Made by a program: the position numbers and the translations under genes. Source: Lepeophtheirus salmonis (lineage: Eukaryota > Arthropoda > Copepoda > Siphonostomatoida > Caligidae). Taken from it: 64,000 nucleotides of DNA. The stretch spans positions 14,694,001-14,758,000 of the forward strand of contig NC_052136.2 of assembly GCF_016086655.4 (NCBI RefSeq), given 5' to 3'. How positions within the stretch are numbered: the stretch's first letter is position 1; each line of letters begins with the position of its first letter. The notes beneath the pieces were generated by a model. The model had not been told where the DNA came from and ran no database searches. It worked only from the letters and a program-made list of their open reading frames with translations. Below are positions 58,638 through 64,000 of the stretch, one piece after another.

Positions 58638-59225
58638 TCAATCAATATAGCGGCCTTTTACATTAATCCCCAGTTCCAGCCTCGTGCGGAACTTTGCACA
58701 ATACTTCTTTACAAAGCTTGGATTTAGGTTTGCTGAAGCAGTGATGATGGTGCCCTTCATTTGATCTCTTGTTGTGTATCGAACTCAAGAAAGCTTCCCC
58801 TTGAGGTGCTCAAAAATACCAAAGTCTAAGGGGGAAAAGTCGGTGTTGTAGGTAGGCCAAAAGTCTTGCTTTTTAAGCTTGTTTTGGAGGATTTTACAAC
58901 GATTCACACGCTTTACCCGATCCAAAGGCTTCAAACCGTGACGAGGAGTTCTCTTGCAGGCACCAAGATTTAGATCTTCCTTCAAAAAAGGACGCATGAT
59001 GGTTTGGTTGCTGTCAAATTCACAGGAAGGCCATTGACGGTCACCTTCGCTTCAATGGTTCCTTTAACTGCCACAACCTATTCTTTTTGTTCTTCGGGAT
59101 TAATCTCGACTTTGTGAAAGGTTTTTGGTGTGCCTTTCTCGGTAACACAGTACACAGTAGGTTGGTTACAGCCCATCAACTTAGAGATCTCTGATGGTGA
59201 TTTTCCCCGCACGGAGAACTATAGA
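58638..59225 (-). pseudogene. Tc1/mariner transposase, internally deleted relic
   Basis: Reading down from 59220: GKSPSEISKLMGCNQPTVYC then VTEKGTPKTF, a clear helix-turn-helix. Then NPEEQKE and a stop, a degenerate linker, and MRPFLKEDLNLGACKRTPRH then GLKPLDRVKRVNRCKILQNK (58997 on), the end of the DNA-binding region. The next residues are QDFWPTYNTDFSPLDFGIFE and HLKGKLS, the block of the third catalytic residue, so the sequence jumps from just before the first catalytic acid to just before the third. After a stop, frames continue to KKYCAKFRTRLELGINVKGR and YID with a stop at 58638, the usual C-terminus. The deletion and stops make it inactive. Confidence 0.8.
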
Positions 59226-59299
59226 ATTGAAGCACTGTGTTACTCCATGGTTTTGGTTATGACACTCTTATTTCTTGGTTGACTTTTCTAACTTTTTGT

Positions 59300-61185
59300 T
59301 TGATAGTTTCTTTAGACAATTGACTGCAATAAGTTATAAGGGTGAAACATATAAATATCAAAAATAGGACAAAAGTGTGACATTTAAAGAATTGTTGCAT
59401 TTTAGACAGATGGTATGATAAATTTTAACTACTGTTCTTGATTTGCAGGTTGATGTGTTTTGTATATTTTATATTATTGCACATACTACACACATTTTGT
59501 GCATGTTATGTTTCTGAGTATCTAATATTAATAATTATAGTTTTAAAAAATATGACCTTTGAACAGTACGATATGAGAGTAATTCCAGCCATATTTTCTT
59601 GCTATATTTGTAGTACAATTTGTGTTTATTTCCTTACTCTCAGCTTTTCTAATAAGACGTCAAAAATTACAGCTAAGCTTCTCTTTTTTCAAACACTCTA
59701 CAAATTGTACCGATTACTACATTAATTTGCTGTTTTTAATATTCTGGCATGACATAATTTGAATAGCTATATTAATCTTTTTAACATACACCGTTTAATT
59801 TTGTATTTTTAACGCAATTATTTAAATTATTTATAATGTTAATATTTCCAGTATTGGGCAGAGTTATTTGACACCGTCGAACTGGTAAAATTTTAATAAA
59901 AAATATAGAAGATAACTACAAAAGAAATCCTCAGAGTTACTCAAGAGCATACTCAATCGTAACTATTCAATACATTGATGAAATATGTTTTCTTCTCAAG
60001 ATTGAAAGAAGAAAACGAATATATTTAGGAAAAATAAATAAACTGATGTTAGGATTGATGAATCAGGGGAGTACATCAAACTCTAGGGTGCTAAATGGCT
60101 TCGCCCTTGCTACAAGAGCTCCATACTATGTACAAAACGCCTGCGATATTTCATTAATATGACTACATTGTTATTTCTTAGTTCAAAAATATGTATATGA
60201 TATACATCAGGGAGAACAATATACAGTGCCCCTATGTTCCTTCCCAATCCTACATGCAAAAAGCCTGCGAGTTTTATTTATATGACTATATTATTTATTA
60301 TTTCTTCGATCAAAAATGACTGTTTTTCATTCAAACATACGCTCATACAGATAAACTTTGCTATATTGATTATGTTATATGTATGTATAATAAAAAAATG
60401 GGAGAAAATGTCTTTGGTCAGGAAGAAAAAGTATATATATACCCAAAAAACGGGACAGTCTAATGCATATTCAGCTATCTTATATCTATCTAAGTAAGTT
60501 TTAGTTCAAAAATAATTATAACAATGGAAGATTCACAGGAAACAATAAAATGAATAGGATAAAAGGAATGAAAATTATATACGTTATAATACATATCTAT
60601 AGTACACCGGGTGTAAACGAAAAATTTACACACTTTAAAGTTCAAAAATCTGAGGTTGTAAGTGACTGATTCTCAAAATTCGGGGGCTACATAGTAGTAT
60701 CTACTGTTGTTTCAGTCCTTATTAATTTAGCTCTGAGCAGTCTTAGGACCAGTCCTTCCGAGGGCCACGTCTAAGGCCTTCATTAAGAAGTGCCAAAGCG
60801 CCTTTAGGTCCAGGTTGGGGGCTATGGTAACAGCTAATGAAATCATGATATTTCAAAAAAGAAGTACTCGTATATGACAAAACATTAGTGTTGTACGTTC
60901 TTGCGAAAGTTTACCCTATTTGTTCGTTTTGAATAAGCCCAGATTTTATCAAGCACCCTATATGTAGTATTCCGTACAATTACCGTTACATCACTAAAGT
61001 TAGTATACTTATTGTTTGTTTAGTGAGATATTTATTTTAAGAAAATCAGTATTAATTCTAGTGGCTAACTCTCATGTTGTCCCAGTTAATACTACTATAG
61101 AACATGGCGCAGTTAATAGTTTAAACAGAACCTACTTCTAACTAACGCGGAGATTAGTGTTGAGCTGTACGTATCGACAATATAG
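59300..61185. other. Non-coding stretch with minor repeats
   Basis: About 59925-60010 is the 'CTTCTCAAGATTGAAAGAAG' dispersed repeat. 60125-60190 and 60247-60315 are a tandem pair ('CAAAACGCCTGCGATATTTC' and 'CAAAAAGCCTGCGAGTTTTA', period about 121 bp). 'CACCGGGTGTAAACGAAAAA' after TA at 60603 looks like a solo Tc1-type tip. About 60705-60775 resembles the 56.6-kb MITE. No gene. Confidence 0.45.
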
Positions 61186-61299
61186 TAAAAGTAGTCAAGA
61201 TTGTAAAGAATCAGAACGGCGCAAAAACTGCTCAGGAAGCTAGAAGAGACTGGGTTCTTTCGAAGGATTGTTGTTTAGGACCTAAGAGGTATTTTTGAT

Positions 61300-62320
61300 G
61301 AACTGGAGCGATGTCAATGGAGGACATAAAAGCTCCTTCTAAAATAGCTGTGCTGGAACAAGAGGTAGTTCATGTGGAAAATAAAGTCAGCGAACTCAGA
61401 AGGGTCATGGGGGAATACACTCAAGTCGAAGAACCTTCATAGAACGAGCTGACAGAATCTACATACCATCAGGATTACTCTAAAGTAGAGGATGATCTTA
61501 AAACTTAGTGGAGAAGATTTGTGGAGCTTGGGTACGAGTTCGAGAATGCAGCAAGTATCAGTACCTAAAGTGCCGCCAATAACACCCTGGAGTCGGGGGA
61601 AAAAAAAGCCAAGTGGATGCATCTCTAAAGCCCAACCTTTTCGAGCATAATACTACTTTAATTAATTTGAAGGCATAGCAAAAAACATTCCGCCAGTATT
61701 TCAGAGCATGCACCTATTACCTTTAAACGAGAAGGGAGAATATTTGGATGTATGTCTAACCGAGATCAGCTGCAGCTATCTCCAACAATTTCTCCACAAG
61801 TATCGAGCTATGTATAGATACGTTCGATAAACACCACAAAGAGAAATTCACGTTGTTAAACAGAAAGGTGCACTTCTATAAATGCGTGCAAAGATTTGTA
61901 CAAGAAATTACTAGGTTTTATTATAATACCATAGTGTTATGCACCAAACCCAAACTCTATAAATTTCCTACCTGAAAACCAACTGGGTGTACATTGAGTC
62001 GTGGGATTCATGGCTATATAACTCCAGAAGGAAGTGTTAAAAATGTCTTATCCAACAATGAAGAACCTAAGAGAGATAATAAAAAATGCAAAATGTCTTT
62101 CTTAGGAATCCGCAGATCTCTTGAATTGCAAATTTAATATCTGACGAAGTCAGGGGCTTGGAAAAGAAATGTCAAAGGTATGGCTGTAATTATGCAAACA
62201 TGCAATGCCCAGCTATCGGCAAGAAGTGCCATTTTTGTGACAATATAGGACATTTCAAATCTCAATTTCGTAGTACCAAGAACAATACAAATATTCCTGC
62301 AAAGAGTCGACGTAAGTAAT
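61300..62320 (+). pseudogene. Gag-like relic with zinc knuckle
   Basis: The first 800 bp are broken in all frames, with short gag-like pieces such as MEDIKAPSKIAVLEQEVVHV at about 61321 and HNTTLINLKA near 61650. At about 62155-62275 one frame reads KKCQRYGCNYANMQCPAIGK then KCHFCDNIGHFKSQF. The pattern C-x4-C...C then C-x2-C-x4-H is the nucleic-acid-binding knuckle of Gypsy Gag. The last cysteine of C-x2-C-x4-H-x4-C is replaced by Phe. The capsid part is not identifiable by eye. Confidence 0.6.
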
Positions 62321-62400
62321 GGAAAATACCGATATTCATGAAGCAAGAGGAATAGTTGGAAAATAAATAACAAAAATAATAAATAATCAAATGTGAAGGT

Positions 62401-62631
62401 ATGGTGAATCTATCAATTACGATTCAGGACAGACAAGTCAATGGTGTGGTAGCATTTGCCACTCCTCATGTTAACGTATTCCTTATGTCGTGCCACCTGT
62501 TGGTCAACTTAGGAATTATCCATAAAGACTTTCAGTATTCATATCATGAGGAAGCTAGAGCTAGACTTACTAAGTTTGAGCTAGCACAGGAGAATATGAC
62601 TTCAAAATGGAGGAATGAAAAGCAAAGCTGA
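62401..62631 (+). pseudogene. Protease-position frame of the Gypsy relic
   Basis: 76 open codons: NLSITIQDRQVNGVVAFATP then HVNVFLMSCHLLVNLGI. The layout '-V-I-----V-----DTGA-V---S--L---LGI' is that of retropepsins, but where DTGA/DSGA is required this copy has FATP, so the catalytic aspartate is gone. Assignment rests mainly on position between the zinc knuckle and RT. Confidence 0.45.
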
Positions 62632-62639
62632 TTAGAAAA

Positions 62640-63530
62640 TACAAAACCGGATTCAATGTGGAAGAATTCAGCCCTATGTAGAAGAATATAGATATCGTGC
62701 CTACAAAAGTGTTCGTGTCAAGATCTATACCTTATACGTATAGAGAGGATACACTCAAAGAATTGAAACGAATGGAATAGCAAGGGTTAATTGATGATGG
62801 TCCAGTCCTATGCATATTCTTTACAAGAAAAACAAAGAATAAAAGAGAATAGTAAAAGGCTACAGGGGTCTGAACAAATATATAGCGCAACGGATTCACC
62901 CTTTTCCAACCCCTAAAAAAATATCAAAATCAATTCCACGTGAGGATAATGTATTCTTTACATGTGGGAGGATGTTGAGGAAATTCTTAATCAGGTCATG
63001 AAGAGATGTCAGGATTGTGGTATGAAACTAAACCCTGAGAAGATTCAAATTGGGTGTCAAGTTAACTTCTTAGGCTTCATAATCAATTAGTATGGTGTTG
63101 GAGCTGATCCATCAAAATTATCAGCCATACAGAATTTTCCTCCACCTAAGAATATTTGGGATCTAAGATCTTACTTTGGAATTGCAAATCATTTCACTTC
63201 ATATTCCAAGGAACTTTCTCAAGTAACGTCAACCCTGTGAGGACTTTTCAGTAGCAAAAAAATACATTTAAATGTTTTTAAGAGCACGATGTAGCATTCA
63301 AAAAATCAAATGAATTAATCTTATCAACAACCACATTACCTCATTTTAATCCTATTTAAAGCCTATACTAGAAAGATGCATTCCGGGGTGCCCCCCTTAT
63401 TTTCATTCCTTTTCATAATTTGTAACTTGGAAAAAATATTTGAACGCAAAAAATTCCGTGGGTAACTATGCTAGGGAGCTAAAAGTGGTACATCAGATGT
63501 TGTGTAATAATTCTAAAAACAAATCCGTAT
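62640..63530 (+). pseudogene. Gypsy reverse transcriptase/RNase H relic
   Basis: Pieces in order: SIPYTYREDTLKELKRME, a stop, QGLIDDG (the usual P---R--V--EL-R-----GVI region); KGYRGLNKYIAQRIHPFPTP (D-R-LN-----PFP-P). Then, after a jump, WEDVEEILNQVMKRCQDCGM and KLNPEKIQIGCQVNFLGFII, a stop, YGVGADPSKLSAIQNFPPPK and LRSYFGIANHF, which are the thumb-side motifs. The palm segment with the catalytic Y-x-D-D is deleted between 'NVFFT' and 'WEDVEE' near 62960. NYARELKVVHQML near 63463-63500 fits the RNase H domain. Stops and frame changes are frequent. Confidence 0.78.
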
Positions 63531-63769
63531 GTATATAATAATTGTCCATCTAAAACCACTCAATGAAAAGTTTTTTTAAAGAGAAACAAAAGAAAAAGAT
63601 TAAACTTACTGGGTAATAAAATACCCAAGTTCAGTGTATGGACAATAGAGGATGTCATTTACCCAATATGATTTTCAAAACGTTGTAATTACAAAACTTT
63701 AAATGTGTAATATCATTATACAACTAAAATAACACTTATTTTATTGCCTTTTGGAAAAAGGAGAATAAG

Positions 63770-64000
63770 TTACTGCACCGGAGAAGGCCTAGTTTAAAAA
63801 AATGCACAATTATATTTCAAAAATCCCTAACTATTCACAAAAAATAAAATATATTTCCAATAAATTTCGAATAAAAAATTTTATAAAAAAAAAAATTACA
63901 AAACTAAATTTTATAATTTTTTTTTTCCAAAAATAATATAAGTGTATAGTTTTTTTAGAAAAAAATTCAAAGTGAAAAATTTTATGAAAAAAATATTAAA
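63770..64000 (+). repeat. A/T-rich repeat family 5, body, running off the window
   Basis: 'CAAAAATCCCTAACTATTCA', 'CAAAAAATAAAATATATTTC' and 'TTTTTTCCAAAAATAATATA' blocks match the body of the copies at 44.0 and 45.3 kb. Confidence 0.5.

Larger units (their letters stand above)
61190..63530 (+). mobile_element. Decayed Gypsy-type LTR retrotransposon body (Mag-like)
   Basis: In order on the plus strand lie a gag-like region, a zinc knuckle, a protease-position frame, an RT fragment and the start of an RNase H domain, which is the order of Gypsy-class elements. The double cysteine arrangement before the knuckle recalls the Mag group. No long terminal repeats were found on either side, and no integrase. 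Many stops and frameshifts occur and part of RT is deleted. Confidence 0.7.

Overview
The window looks like AT-rich, non-coding nuclear DNA from an arthropod. The best guess is a caligid copepod (sea louse such as Lepeophtheirus). This is inferred from the abundant decayed Tc1/mariner transposases whose residue patterns resemble families I know from that lineage, and from the long A/T homopolymers and the dense set of old dispersed repeats. I found no convincing host protein exon, rRNA gene, tRNA gene, CRISPR array or prokaryotic signal. The window is probably intergenic or deep intronic sequence. Nearly all long open frames are transposase debris or chance frames in low-complexity DNA.

Layout. 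0-12 kb: a P-element/THAP9-like transposase relic at the left edge, copies of several unnamed dispersed repeats, a cluster of AGGTCA half-sites beside a broken Tc1/mariner copy (4.8-5.4 kb), and a long inverted repeat (8.3-8.8 kb). 11.2-12.1 kb: an unusual A-poor, T/C/G-rich degenerate array. 13-20 kb: two Tc1/mariner relics (13.2 and 19.0 kb), a probable non-LTR retrotransposon 3' end (16.4-16.8 kb) and a 300-bp tandem duplication (19.3-19.8 kb). 22-31 kb: a short tandem array, a mariner-end-bounded element (25.2-26.6 kb), a good Tc1/mariner 3' fragment (29.2-29.7 kb) and another C-terminal relic (30.2 kb).

32-42 kb: mariner relics (32.3, 37.1 and 38.7 kb). The best-preserved element of the window lies at 36,201-37,099, an internally deleted Tc1/mariner element with matching terminal inverted repeats, TA flanks and an uninterrupted 209-codon frame. 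A ~108-bp minisatellite lies at 40.6-41.2 kb. 42-57 kb: mainly dispersed A/T-rich repeats, two striking palindromes (43.8 and 54.1 kb), a Tc1/mariner relic (51 kb) and foldback MITEs (56.6 kb the clearest). 58-64 kb: a copy of a repeat type I recall from other invertebrates, an internally deleted Tc1/mariner relic (58.6-59.2 kb) and a decayed Gypsy-type LTR retrotransposon body (about 61.2-63.5 kb) with zinc-knuckle, protease-like, RT and RNase H remnants.

The parts do not form a pathway. They record repeated invasion by cut-and-paste DNA transposons, at least one Gypsy element and one non-LTR element, and spread of non-autonomous repeats. The only reading frame that could still encode a protein of interest is the 209-aa transposase deletion derivative, which keeps the DNA-binding half and has lost most of the catalytic core. 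I found no clearly new biological system. The most unusual items are that derivative, the A-poor array, the palindromes and the minisatellite with a partly open coding frame.
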